DNA of 64,000 nt from contig OZ245829.1 in NCBI GenBank assembly GCA_965228625.1, forward strand, positions 3,844,001 to 3,908,000, read 5' to 3'. The DNA is from UBA2767 sp965228625 (lineage in GTDB: Bacteria > Pseudomonadota > Alphaproteobacteria > Rhizobiales > Methyloligellaceae). Shown here piece by piece: positions 53,598 to 62,473 of this stretch (positions are counted from its first letter, which is position 1; every line of letters begins with the position of its first letter). The notes beneath the pieces were generated by a model that saw only the letters and a program-made list of their open reading frames with translations, had not been told where the DNA came from and searched no databases. The position numbers were made by a program, and so were the translations under genes.

Positions 53598-54303
53598 GCT
53601 CTCCGCGCGCGGAGCGAGCCGAAAGGGCGCCGCGGCAGGCCGCGGACGCAAGCGTGGCCGCGGGCCGTCCGGGCGGCCCCGGCTCATTCTGGCAAGTGCC
53701 TCGCCGCGCAGGCTGGCGCTTCTCCAGCAGGCCGGTATCGAGCCCGATTTCCTCCGCCCGGCGACAATCGACGAGACACCGAAGAAGGGCGAAGTGCCAC
53801 GCACCCTCGTTCGCCGCCTCGCCCGCGCCAAGGCCGACACCGCATATGGTCTGGCGAAGAAGGACGAGCAGTTGCGCGGTGCCTACATTCTCACCGCCGA
53901 CACGACGGTGGCCGTCGGGCGCCGCGTGCTGTCCAAGACGGACCTGCTGGACGAGGCCGCCGCCGCCCTGCAATTGCTCTCGGGGCGCTCGCACCGCGTC
54001 TATACCGCCGTCTGCCTGGTTCTTCCCGGCGGCGACATCCGCCATCAGGTCGTCGAGACGCGCGTGCGCATGAAACGGCTGAGCAACGACGAGATGGAGA
54101 GCTATCTCGCGAGCGGAGAGTGGCGCGGCAAGGCCGGCGCCTACGCCATACAGGGCATTGCCGGCGCCTTCGTGAAGAAGATCGTGGGGTCGTATACGAA
54201 TGTCGTGGGCCTGCCGCTGACCGAGGTCGTCGGTATGCTCCAGGGAGAGGGCTTCCCGGTCTATTTCAACTGGCTGAACTCCGCGGAGGTGGACGAGCAA
54301 TGA
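53557..54303 (+). CDS. maf: Maf-family nucleotide pyrophosphatase
   Basis: This 248-residue Maf/YceF-type protein hydrolyses non-canonical nucleoside triphosphates such as dTTP or m7GTP analogues. Family segments are LILASASPRRLALLQQAG, ADTTVAVGRRVL, SGRSHRVYTAV and GKAGAYAIQGIAGAFV. The only usable in-frame start found is ATG 53557, 41 bases inside infA. It gives a 41-residue Arg/Gly/Ser-rich extension before the fold, longer than usual. The stop overlaps yacG by 4 bases. Confidence 0.9.
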   Translation: MISPRAALLTASNRLSARGASRKGAAAGRGRKRGRGPSGRPRLILASASPRRLALLQQAGIEPDFLRPATIDETPKKGEVPRTLVRRLARAKADTAYGLAKKDEQLRGAYILTADTTVAVGRRVLSKTDLLDEAAAALQLLSGRSHRVYTAVCLVLPGGDIRHQVVETRVRMKRLSNDEMESYLASGEWRGKAGAYAIQGIAGAFVKKIVGSYTNVVGLPLTEVVGMLQGEGFPVYFNWLNSAEVDEQ

Positions 54304-54521
54304 AACCCGCCGAAAAAGCCCCTGGTGGCGGAGGCCCGCGCAAGCCGGGCAAGCCGCGCGCACCCAAATGCGCGGTGTGCAGCAATCCGGTGACGCAGGA
54401 CTACCGGCCGTTCTGCTCCAAACGGTGCGCCGACATCGATCTCGGTCGCTGGCTCGACGGCCGCTACGCCATTCCCGGCCAGCCGGCCTCGCCGTCCGAT
54501 ACCGACCCGGACGAGGCGTGA
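54300..54521 (+). CDS. yacG: DNA gyrase inhibitor / zinc protein YacG
   Basis: This 73-residue zinc protein has the four-Cys site C-A-V-C and C-S-K-R-C, followed by ADIDLGRWLDGRYAIPG. YacG binds gyrase and inhibits it in E. coli. It overlaps maf by the sequence ATGA, so it is translationally coupled. The Pro/Gly-rich N-terminal stretch before the first Cys is typical of alphaproteobacterial forms. Confidence 0.92.
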   Translation: MKPAEKAPGGGGPRKPGKPRAPKCAVCSNPVTQDYRPFCSKRCADIDLGRWLDGRYAIPGQPASPSDTDPDEA

Positions 54522-54681
54522 GCGTCCCGGGAATATTCGCGACGCATCGGGCGGGTTTTCGAGCGGACCCATGCGACTCGACAGCACCGGAACGATTGCT
54601 TATAAGCCATCCCGCCCCAACCGGTTTGCGGCGGCTGCAGGCGTGCAAAACACGCGCCGTCGAACGGATGCAAACAGGTAA

Positions 54682-54757
<76 letters not shown>

Positions 54758-54944
54758 CTTGCCGTTCAATGCCCCGGCCCAACTCGAGGCAAATCTGCGA
54801 TAATCAAGGCTTCTTGGAAGAAACGAGTCATTGTCGTTCGATGATCCGGTGTCTTCCTTCAGGAGGACCTGCTGCGCATCGCCCAGGAGGACTTTGCGAC
54901 AGAGAAATGTGTCGGCAACAGAACGGCGCTTGGAGCGAAGGTAC

Positions 54945-55616
54945 ATGACGATAAAGCTTTGGGGGAGACCGTCTTCGGCCAGGACACAGAAAGTGCTCAT
55001 GGCACTGTCCGAGCTGCAATTGCCGTTTGAGCTCACATTGGCGAGTGCAACCATGGGGGCCAAAGGACATGTCGCAAAGGGGAACACGGCCTTTGGCGTT
55101 GTGCACACACCTGAGTATCTGGCCATGAATCCGAATGGAACGGTGCCAACCATCGACGACAACGGGTTCGTTCTTTGGGAGTCCAATGCAATCGTCCAGT
55201 ACCTGGCGATGAAGTACGACCCGGGAAAGTGCTACGGGGAAAGCGCCGAGGTCTTCGGTTCTGCAAGCCGCTGGATGATGTGGGAGAACAATGAACTCAT
55301 TCCTCCAATGCACAAGCTTGTCGAGCACACGATTCGTCTCCCCGAGGAACGGCGCGACCCGCTGATTGCCGAGGAGGCTCGTGCCCGGCTAATCAGGGCG
55401 TGGCACATTGTGGATGCGCAGCTTGGAGAGACGCGGCACATCGCATCGGACTCCTGGACCATCGGCGACATTCCAATGACCATTCGTGTGCACAGATGGG
55501 CCCTGTTGCAAGTCGACGCCCCCGAATTTCCGAACATCCGCCGCTACTATGAGCTTGTCAGTTCGCGCTCCAGTTTCAGCACAATCGCAGATCCGCAGAT
55601 GCATCTGATCGGCTGA
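54945..55616 (+). CDS. Glutathione S-transferase family protein
   Basis: This 223-residue GST-fold protein has an N-terminal thioredoxin-like domain with WGRPSSARTQKVLMAL, the cis-Pro region NGTVPTI and the glutathione gamma-glutamyl site ESNAIVQYLA. A helical C-terminal domain follows. The Ser in PSSAR suggests a Ser-type active site. It probably conjugates or isomerises small electrophiles in the cytoplasm. ATG 54945 with GGAGCGAAGG upstream is chosen; the longer frame is unlikely. Codon use is less GC-biased than in the genes before tRNA-Phe. Confidence 0.9.
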   Translation: MTIKLWGRPSSARTQKVLMALSELQLPFELTLASATMGAKGHVAKGNTAFGVVHTPEYLAMNPNGTVPTIDDNGFVLWESNAIVQYLAMKYDPGKCYGESAEVFGSASRWMMWENNELIPPMHKLVEHTIRLPEERRDPLIAEEARARLIRAWHIVDAQLGETRHIASDSWTIGDIPMTIRVHRWALLQVDAPEFPNIRRYYELVSSRSSFSTIADPQMHLIG

Positions 55617-55745
55617 CTGCCGCGCTTTCATTGGGCATGAAATGATTCAATCACGTCGGACGACTCGGGTCTCGAGTTCCGCGCCGGCTTTGTCCGCGCG
55701 TCCGCTCTGGAGCGCAGGGCGAACGCATCTTGCCGGGTCGGAGCA

Positions 55746-57131
55746 CTACCCGGGCCAGAGTGCGGTTTGAGGATGAAACTGCGACCAGGCAAACCAGAAT
55801 GCCTGATGGCTGCCAAGATCAGAACCATCTGCATCTACAGCTCTTATACCGCCAGCATCGAGTTTCAGCCGGACGTTCTCATATGCGATGACATCGCCTC
55901 TTTTCAACGCCACGAATGCCTTGCTCCGCTGAAACGCCACCGGCTTGCCCGATGCTGCGATAACGCCAATGACGTCCTCATGAACCGGGAGACGTGGGTC
56001 GACATCACCGATCGGAAAAATCGGACCATTGGCATCCCGTGTATTTCGAAAGTCAAAATCACGGCCAAGTGCCAACGACTCGACCAGCACCGTTGTCTCA
56101 GGGTGGGCCTTCTTCCACGTACCCCAATCGGTGGTGACGACGCTTGCTTGCTTCAGTTGCAGCTTCTTTTCCGCCAAGGGGCCCGTCACCGCGTCGCCCC
56201 GAAACGTATCAAAAACCGAATACGTGTTGACGTCGTACATCACCTTGTTGGACCGGATTAACAGTCCTGAGGTGCGCAGTATTGGCCGGTCAATTCCCTC
56301 GGGCAGTTGATCCGTGAAGTAGGCCTGCGCTGCGCCGCACAAAGTGCAATATGGAATTCCAAGATGTCGTCCGCCCAAGGTATCGTTGACCATCTCGCGC
56401 ACTTCCATAATGCGCCGCGGATATGCCCGGTATTCGCCGTTTACCTCAATACCGAAAACAATATCCTCGTCCTTAAGCCACGTGGCGTCTTTCGCGCTGC
56501 TCACTTTGGGGTTGTCTGCGGCGGGAATGCAGTTGCACGGTACATCTGTCGTGTCGTACTTGCGATCGTCGATCAGCACACCTCCCCACGAAACGTGCCT
56601 CCAGTCGATATCGCCCTCAACAAAGATCTTGTCCCATTCAGGAACAACACTCGTAAAAATGGCTCGCTTCGCCCGCAAATAATCGGGTGGCGCCGGAATA
56701 TCCCATGCAATGAGATGATCGGTGACGTTTCCCCATAGATTTGCACTTGGAAACGCCTTGCCCAGCAATTTGGAGGCTGCATCACGGAGTTCAGCCTGGA
56801 CCCTGCGCTGAGAGATAAAGCGCATCAAATCACTGATCAGCCAGGCAATCCGGGGATCTTTCGACTCTTTGATTTTTTCCAGGGCTATCGTCTGATCGCT
56901 GCCCCAGATCGATTGCTTCATACTGTCGACAAAGGCCACCTGCACAGCCGATTGCAGTTCCTCGGACAGCGGGCCTTTCGGTACCGCGGGAGGTTTGCCG
57001 TATTTCTCAACCACATGGGCTGGCAGCGGCCCGGCTTCCTGGGCCCGCACAGCATCGAACCAGAACAGAGAAAGCGCAACCAACGAAGCCACTAACAAGA
57101 TGGGGGACTTAAAGCCAATTGCCGATGCCAT
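55746..57131 (-). CDS. Exported DUF3179 family protein
   Basis: This 461-residue protein has a signal peptide (about 1-30, ending VRA). The N-terminal helical part contains EELQSAVQVAFVDSM. The DUF3179 domain has paired Cys motifs: PCNCIPAADNPK and the family site GIPYCTLCGAAQAYF. The C-terminal part includes GRDFDFRNTRDANGP and EDVIGVIAASGKPVAF. DUF3179 proteins are periplasmic or surface and of unknown function. It converges with the GST gene. Codon use is less GC-rich than the surroundings. ATG 57131 is preferred over GTG 57146. Confidence 0.87.
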   Translation of the reverse strand: MASAIGFKSPILLVASLVALSLFWFDAVRAQEAGPLPAHVVEKYGKPPAVPKGPLSEELQSAVQVAFVDSMKQSIWGSDQTIALEKIKESKDPRIAWLISDLMRFISQRRVQAELRDAASKLLGKAFPSANLWGNVTDHLIAWDIPAPPDYLRAKRAIFTSVVPEWDKIFVEGDIDWRHVSWGGVLIDDRKYDTTDVPCNCIPAADNPKVSSAKDATWLKDEDIVFGIEVNGEYRAYPRRIMEVREMVNDTLGGRHLGIPYCTLCGAAQAYFTDQLPEGIDRPILRTSGLLIRSNKVMYDVNTYSVFDTFRGDAVTGPLAEKKLQLKQASVVTTDWGTWKKAHPETTVLVESLALGRDFDFRNTRDANGPIFPIGDVDPRLPVHEDVIGVIAASGKPVAFQRSKAFVALKRGDVIAYENVRLKLDAGGIRAVDADGSDLGSHQAFWFAWSQFHPQTALWPG

Positions 57132-57599
57132 AGCAGGACCTTTCACGCACCTGTTTTATTCCCAGACGTACAAGTTCGGTTCACAGATGCATAAGCACTC
57201 AGAATGTTCGCCCGTGCTGTCCCCGGTGCACAGTTCAGTCAGGACGATTTTCAGACAAGAAGCAACGCGTACCGCCACAATTACGTATCGGCGTCGATTT
57301 TTGTGGTGCCAATCACGTTTGCATCAGCATTCGGTGAGCATTGGGCGTGGAATGTCTCAATGACGTAGAAGAGCGTTCCGCCGCGTATGGTCACTCCGAA
57401 CGTTCGCTCCAGGTCGCCGGAACTCTCCATTTTGCAACTGCCGCGAAGGTCCGCGATTGGCTCTCTCCGGACATCGATCGATCGCCAATTGATGTCAGAC
57501 CTTTGAGGCAGTCTGGAAATCTGGAGCGACGAGAGCAGTTTAGGGGGCTGGACGGATGGCATGACGGCGTAGCACTCTTGCGTTTGCGAGGATGTCGCA
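57132..57599. other. Intergenic region between DUF3179 and radical SAM genes
   Basis: These 468 bases hold no gene I can support. Open frames on both strands (about 57341-57658 plus, 57281-57724 minus) run into the radical SAM gene and show no convincing family. The plus frame has one stretch, SLQVAGTLHFATAAKVRDWL, faintly like a STAS domain, which may be chance or a decayed remnant. Promoters for both divergent flanking genes should be here. Confidence 0.4.
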
Positions 57600-58871
57600 A
57601 TGAGCAAACTCGAACACCTCAGCATCTTCAACGACACGGCGTTGAGCGACGCGCTTGATTGGTATGTCGAGGTCGCGGAGAACCGGCAACCGGCGAAATT
57701 CCGGATTGCCGCGACGGTCGGCACGGACCTTGACCTTGCGGCGAGCGACGAAGACGCGCTCTGGGCCGAGTTCGACCGCCTGGTCCCGGCTTTTCTCGAT
57801 CGCTGGCAAGCAATCCGTACGGGCGCCGCGCTACCACGCGCAGCCGGGGGACCGAGTCTCCTGGAGCTTTGCCGGGAGCTCGCCTACCGCATGCTGGCGC
57901 ACTGCAACTTCTGCCCATGGAACTGCCGCGTCGACCGGTCCGCGGGCACCAAGCTCGGGGCCTGCAAGCTCGGCTCTGCGGCTCGGGTCAGCACGCATTT
58001 CCATCACACGGGAGAGGAGCTTTACTATCGCGGCACCCAGGGCTCGGGCACCATCTTCTTTACCTCCTGCAACATGCGCTGTGCCTTCTGTCAGAACGGC
58101 GACATCAGCACAGACAAGGACAATGGAGAGGTCGCCGACCCGCGGACGCTAGCAGCGATGGCCTGGCTGCTCGCGAAGGAAGGCTGTCATAACATCAACT
58201 GGGTCGGTGGCGAGGTGGTGATCCACCTGCATGCGATCGTGGATGCAATCGCGCTTCTGGGGCGCGGCTTCACGCCATCTGCGGAAGATCTGGGCCGGGC
58301 GCGCCGGACGAAAGCTGATCGCTTCCACTGGTTTGAAGAGGCACCCGGCGCCGCGCTCTACGATGGCGTCGTGAACGTGCCGATCCTGTGGAACAGCAAC
58401 TTCTTCATCACCAAAGATGCGATGCAGATCCTTCGCGTTCTCACCGATGTGTGGCTTCCGGACCTGAAGTTCGGTCCCGGGCGCTGTGCCATCACCCTGG
58501 CTCGGACGCCGCGCTACTGGGAGAAGGTGACGCGCAACATCGCGTTTCTGGAGAACTGGGGTGAGGAGTTCACCATTCGCCACCTGGTGATGCCGAACCA
58601 TGTCGAATGCTGCACCTATCCGGTGCTGGAGTGGATCGCGGAACATGTGCCGGCTGCACCGGTCAATGTCATGGCGCAGTATCATCCCGACAATTTCTGC
58701 AATCCGGGAAGTGCGAAATACCGCGACAGATATGCGGAGATCGCCCGCCGGCCGACGCGCGCCGAACTCGACGCGTCATGGCGGCGCGCCAGCGACCTCG
58801 GTCTCAACTTCGAAACATCGACATTCGAGCGACGCTCCCCGTTCGGCGTGGGCGAAAGCCTGTTTGGCTAA
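57600..58871 (+). CDS. Radical SAM protein, PflA-like (COG1313 type)
   Basis: This 423-residue radical SAM enzyme has the cluster motif C157-x3-C161-x2-C164 in SCNMRCAFCQNG. A second Cys set precedes it at Cys102, Cys105, Cys109 and Cys122 (HCNFCPWNCR, then GACKLG), which could hold a further metal. The layout fits uncharacterised 'pyruvate formate-lyase activating enzyme-like' proteins of COG1313. A further region lies between about 205 and 250 in the barrel. No glycyl-radical enzyme is nearby, so the substrate is unknown. A CBS protein gene follows after 134 bases. Confidence 0.88.
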   Translation: MSKLEHLSIFNDTALSDALDWYVEVAENRQPAKFRIAATVGTDLDLAASDEDALWAEFDRLVPAFLDRWQAIRTGAALPRAAGGPSLLELCRELAYRMLAHCNFCPWNCRVDRSAGTKLGACKLGSAARVSTHFHHTGEELYYRGTQGSGTIFFTSCNMRCAFCQNGDISTDKDNGEVADPRTLAAMAWLLAKEGCHNINWVGGEVVIHLHAIVDAIALLGRGFTPSAEDLGRARRTKADRFHWFEEAPGAALYDGVVNVPILWNSNFFITKDAMQILRVLTDVWLPDLKFGPGRCAITLARTPRYWEKVTRNIAFLENWGEEFTIRHLVMPNHVECCTYPVLEWIAEHVPAAPVNVMAQYHPDNFCNPGSAKYRDRYAEIARRPTRAELDASWRRASDLGLNFETSTFERRSPFGVGESLFG

Positions 58872-59005
58872 AATGTCCCTCGCCACGGCCGCGCCAGGTC
58901 TCTTTTCGATTGTTCACGAATTGATCCGTATGCACACGGAATTTGCCGTCGGGCATCAAAAGGTACAAACTGGCCGGACTGCGCAGCAGGTCTACACAGA
59001 AGCAA

Positions 59006-59434
59006 ATGGCAACTGTACGGCAATTGCTCGATCAGAAGGGACACGAGGTCCTGTCGATTGGACCGGACGACACAGTGTTGGCAGCCATCAAGAAGATGGC
59101 CGATCACGATGTCGGGTCGCTTGTCGTACTGGACGACGGGAAACTGGTCGGTATCGTCTCTGAACGGCACTATGCGCGGAACGTTTTTCTGAAAGGCAGA
59201 TCGTCCCCGAAAACGACCGTAGGAGAGATCATGTCAACGCGGGTGGTCTGCGCGTGGCCTGATCAATCGGTCGAAGAATGCATGGCTGTCATGACCGACA
59301 AAGCGGTGAGGCATCTGCCCGTGCTTGACCACAAGAAAGTGGTCGGCATCGTCTCGATAGGCGACCTGGTCAAGAGCATCATAAGCGATCAGAAGTTCGT
59401 CATTGAACAGCTGGAGCTTTACATCACCGGTTAG
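59006..59434 (+). CDS. CBS-domain protein
   Basis: This 142-residue protein is a tandem CBS (Bateman) module. The first CBS unit is about 6-65 (DDTVLAAIKKMADHDVGSLVVLD), and the second about 72-130 (SVEECMAVMTDKAVRHLPVLD). Such modules bind AMP, ATP or other adenosyl ligands and act as sensors, often in stand-alone form in this group. ATG 59006 fits the family start MATVRQLLDQKG; longer frames are unlikely. Its partner is unknown. Confidence 0.92.
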   Translation: MATVRQLLDQKGHEVLSIGPDDTVLAAIKKMADHDVGSLVVLDDGKLVGIVSERHYARNVFLKGRSSPKTTVGEIMSTRVVCAWPDQSVEECMAVMTDKAVRHLPVLDHKKVVGIVSIGDLVKSIISDQKFVIEQLELYITG

Positions 59435-59672
59435 CTGATATTCAGACGCCCGTTCTCGGCTCGAGACGAACGCGTTGGCTGCACGTCTCGGGATCCCGCT
59501 CCTGACCTGAAGCAGACACCTGACAGGCCCTCGAAAGGCAGCCATCCCCGATCCGACTGCAGCGCCAGCTTTGACTGCGCCGCGCGGCTCCTGTTGTGTT
59601 CGATTGTCGACCCGGCAATTCCAGACCGACGGATATTTTGCCGGCACGTATGTGTGCTAGCACCAATGCAAC

Positions 59673-60872
59673 ATGACAGCCGACGAAGACCACATGCGCG
59701 ATCTTCTGACACCCGAGGCGGTGTTGCCTGCCGATGGCACCGGAGGAACGCTCGTAGGGCGCGCCTGGATGCCGGGTGATCCGCCCGGTCCGTCCATCGT
59801 GGCGATCCGCGAGGGCGGAGTTTTCGATCTCAGCGGGCACGCCGGAACAATGTCCGAATTGCTGGATGTGGACGATCCGGTCGCCATTGCGCGATCCGAG
59901 GGCGCGCGTGTCGGCGACCTTGAGACGCTGCTCGCAAACAGCGCGGATGATGAGCGCGAACCGGCCAAGCCTTTCTTCCTCGCACCCGTCGACCTGCAGC
60001 CGATCAAGGCGGCGGGAGTGACGTTCGCGAGGAGCATGCTTGAGCGCGTGATCGAGGAACAGGCGCGCGGCGATGCCGCCAAGGCGGAGGCGATCCGGAC
60101 AGAGATTGTAGGCGTGATTGGTTCGGATCTGTCAAAGATCGTCCCGGGATCGGATGCGGCAATGAAGTTGAAGGCGCATCTCATTGCGCAAGGCGCCTGG
60201 TCCCAATATCTCGAAGTCGGTATCGGACCGGACGCGGAGATTTTCACCAAGGCGCCGCCGACGAGTGCCGTGGGTGTCGGTGCAACGATCGGCATCCGCC
60301 GCGACTCGACATGGAACAATCCCGAGCCCGAGCTCGTTGTTGCGGTGAACTCGAAAGGCGAGATCAAAGGCGCGACCCTGGGCAACGACGTGAATCTCAG
60401 GGATTTTGAGGGGCGTAGCGCACTGCTCCTTGGCAAGTCGAAGGACAACAACGCGTCGACAGCGATTGGTCCCTTCATCCGTTTGCTCGATGAAACCCTG
60501 TCGCTCGACCAGCTTCGCAACACGACCATCACGTTGAGCGTGGTCGGAACCGAAGACGGTTTTGCTTTGGCCGGTGAGAGCTCAATGAAGGAAATCAGTC
60601 GCGATATCACCGATCTGGTCGGTCAGACGATCGGCCCGAACCACCAGTACCCGGATGGTTTCGTGTTGTTCGCCGGGACAATGTTTGCGCCGATCGAAGA
60701 CCGGGATGTTGCCGGAGAGGGGTTCACGCACAAGGTCGGCGATCTGGTCCGGATTTCCTGCCCGGAACTCGGCGCGCTGGCCAATCGCGTCGACTTCTGT
60801 GATCGGGCGCCATCCTGGACGTTCGGAACCGGCGCATTGATGCGCAACCTCTCTGAGCGTGGGTTGCTCTGA
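59673..60872 (+). CDS. Fumarylacetoacetate hydrolase family protein
   Basis: This 399-residue FAH-family protein has a C-terminal catalytic barrel. The metal-binding acidic pattern is WNNPEPELVVAVN, followed by GNDVNLRDFEG and the lysine region LLLGKSKDNN. HHQYPDGF-like NHQYPDGFVLFAGTMFAP and GFTHKVGD complete it. FAH relatives of this size act in sugar-acid or aromatic catabolism, for example as 2-keto-3-deoxy sugar-acid dehydratases. The nearby binding protein, alcohol dehydrogenase and aldehyde dehydrogenase fit a catabolic locus, but the substrate cannot be read from sequence. Confidence 0.88.
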   Translation: MTADEDHMRDLLTPEAVLPADGTGGTLVGRAWMPGDPPGPSIVAIREGGVFDLSGHAGTMSELLDVDDPVAIARSEGARVGDLETLLANSADDEREPAKPFFLAPVDLQPIKAAGVTFARSMLERVIEEQARGDAAKAEAIRTEIVGVIGSDLSKIVPGSDAAMKLKAHLIAQGAWSQYLEVGIGPDAEIFTKAPPTSAVGVGATIGIRRDSTWNNPEPELVVAVNSKGEIKGATLGNDVNLRDFEGRSALLLGKSKDNNASTAIGPFIRLLDETLSLDQLRNTTITLSVVGTEDGFALAGESSMKEISRDITDLVGQTIGPNHQYPDGFVLFAGTMFAPIEDRDVAGEGFTHKVGDLVRISCPELGALANRVDFCDRAPSWTFGTGALMRNLSERGLL

Positions 60873-61095
60873 AAGCTCTGACACGGGCGCACACCATCGG
60901 TTCCGCCGATCCTTGTTTGAGATCGCCGCGTCATCAAAAAAAGAGACTTAGAGTTATAAGTGCTCACTGCACGACATCGTTCGCTCCCCTGACGCCCTGT
61001 AGAATCCCTGATAACGCGCCAATTTTCGCGCGGAGAAAAGACGGCGGAATGCAACAAGCCGCATATCTCAGGTGCAAACAGGGAGGAAATCTGAC

Positions 61096-62343
61096 ATGCG
61101 TAAATGGCTTCTGTCGACCGTGGCTGCGGTCGCGCTTTTTGCAGCCCAGCCCGCTGAATCGGCTGACAAATTGAAGATCGGGGTTCTCGCAACCCTCGAA
61201 GGCACCTACACCGTCCTTGGGGAGGATGGCGTTCGCGGTCTCAAGACCGCACTGAAACAGGCCGGCAACAAGGCCGGCGGGCGCGATATCGAGCTGATCA
61301 TCGCGTCAACGGACGCAAGTCCCGACAGCGCGCTTCGTGCCGCACGCAAGATCGTCGAGCAGGACAAGGTCGATATCGTCATCGGGCCGCTTTCAGGTTC
61401 GGAAGGCATCGCCATCCGCGATTATTCCAAGACCCAGCCGCAGGTGACATTCATAAACGGGAGTTCCGGTGCGCAGGAAACGACTTACGTCAATCCGTCC
61501 GAGAACTTCTTCCGCTTCAACACCGACGGTGCGCAGTGGTCGGCGGGTCTCGGCAACTATGTCTACAATGACAAGGGCTACAAGAAGGTTGCGACGATCG
61601 GCGAGGACTACTCGTTCATCTACACCCAGGTTTTCGGGTTCGCGGTCGAGTTCTGCAATGCCGGCGGCGAGATCACAGAACGTTTCTGGGTTCCGCTCGG
61701 GACGAAGGATTTTGGTTCGATCATTGCCGCGCTGCCGGATGATGTGGACGCCATCTATCTCGGTCTTGGCGGCGGTGACGCCGTCAATTTCCTGAATCAG
61801 TATCAGCAGGCCGGCGGCGATGCCAAGCTGATCGGCGGCAGCATCATGATCGACAGCACCGTTCTGAGTTCCAAGGGCAACGCAAAGAAGGCTCTGATCG
61901 GAACGCCGGGTTCGGGACCGCAGGCGGACACGTGGGACAACCCGAAGTGGCAGGCTTACGTGAAGGCCTATCAGGACGCCTTTCCGCCGGACAAGCGCTT
62001 CCCGAGCCCCTCGCTTCTGGCGACCGGCTACTATAACGCCATGTCGGCTGCCAAGATCTGCCTCGACAAGGTCGGCGGCAAACTGGATGACGGGCAGAAG
62101 GCATTTCGCGCATGCCTGACCAATCTGGAACTGGATGCTCCGAACGGTAAGATCAAGCTCGACAAGAACCGTCAGGCCATTGGCGACAACTTCGTGACCG
62201 AGGTTGTCGAAGAGGGTGGAAACCTGAAAAACAAGCTTGTGAAAATCGTACCGAACGTGAACCAGCAACTGAACATTGATCCGGCGAAGTTCAAGAAGAT
62301 CGGACTTCCAAGCCGGGACGTGCCGGAGTGCAAGAAGCTCTGA
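61096..62343 (+). CDS. ABC transporter substrate-binding protein, branched-chain amino acid type
   Basis: This 415-residue periplasmic binding protein of the LivK/HAAT family has a signal peptide (about 1-22, ending ESA). The mature start KLKIGVLATLEGTYTVLGED and the segments VDIVIGPLSGSEG and VATIGEDYSF are typical of type I binding proteins. GGGAGGAAAT upstream supplies a strong ribosome site. A long hairpin just after the stop probably protects or attenuates its mRNA. The permease and ATPase genes are not in the window. The neighbours suggest a ligand that is a small organic acid or aromatic. Confidence 0.93.
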   Translation: MRKWLLSTVAAVALFAAQPAESADKLKIGVLATLEGTYTVLGEDGVRGLKTALKQAGNKAGGRDIELIIASTDASPDSALRAARKIVEQDKVDIVIGPLSGSEGIAIRDYSKTQPQVTFINGSSGAQETTYVNPSENFFRFNTDGAQWSAGLGNYVYNDKGYKKVATIGEDYSFIYTQVFGFAVEFCNAGGEITERFWVPLGTKDFGSIIAALPDDVDAIYLGLGGGDAVNFLNQYQQAGGDAKLIGGSIMIDSTVLSSKGNAKKALIGTPGSGPQADTWDNPKWQAYVKAYQDAFPPDKRFPSPSLLATGYYNAMSAAKICLDKVGGKLDDGQKAFRACLTNLELDAPNGKIKLDKNRQAIGDNFVTEVVEEGGNLKNKLVKIVPNVNQQLNIDPAKFKKIGLPSRDVPECKKL

Positions 62344-62358
62344 TCCTCCTTCCTGCGC

Positions 62359-62402
62359 GATCGAGGTGGAGGGTTTCAGACGAAAAACCCTCCGCTTCGA
62401 TC
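62359..62402 (+). promoter_or_regulatory. Long intercistronic hairpin after the binding-protein gene
   Basis: An 18-bp stem (62359-62376 with 62385-62402) including two G-U pairs and an 8-base loop lies 15 bases after the binding-protein stop. No T run follows, so full termination is not expected. Such structures typically stabilise the mRNA of abundant binding proteins and reduce expression of later genes. Confidence 0.75.
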
Positions 62403-62473
62403 GATGCAGTCCTTCTTTGTTGCCGCACGGATAGGAAGATCGAGTTCCCGGGAGCCATTTGGCGGGCCGCCAC

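Noticed and set aside
53601..53614. Perfect palindrome CTCCGCGCGCGGAG just after infA
   Set aside because: It lies inside the maf frame and has no T run, so I do not call it a terminator; it may be chance in GC-rich sequence.
57341..57658. Possible STAS-domain fragment
   Set aside because: Only one short stretch is faintly STAS-like; the frame then runs into the radical SAM gene in another frame. Not enough to call a gene or remnant.
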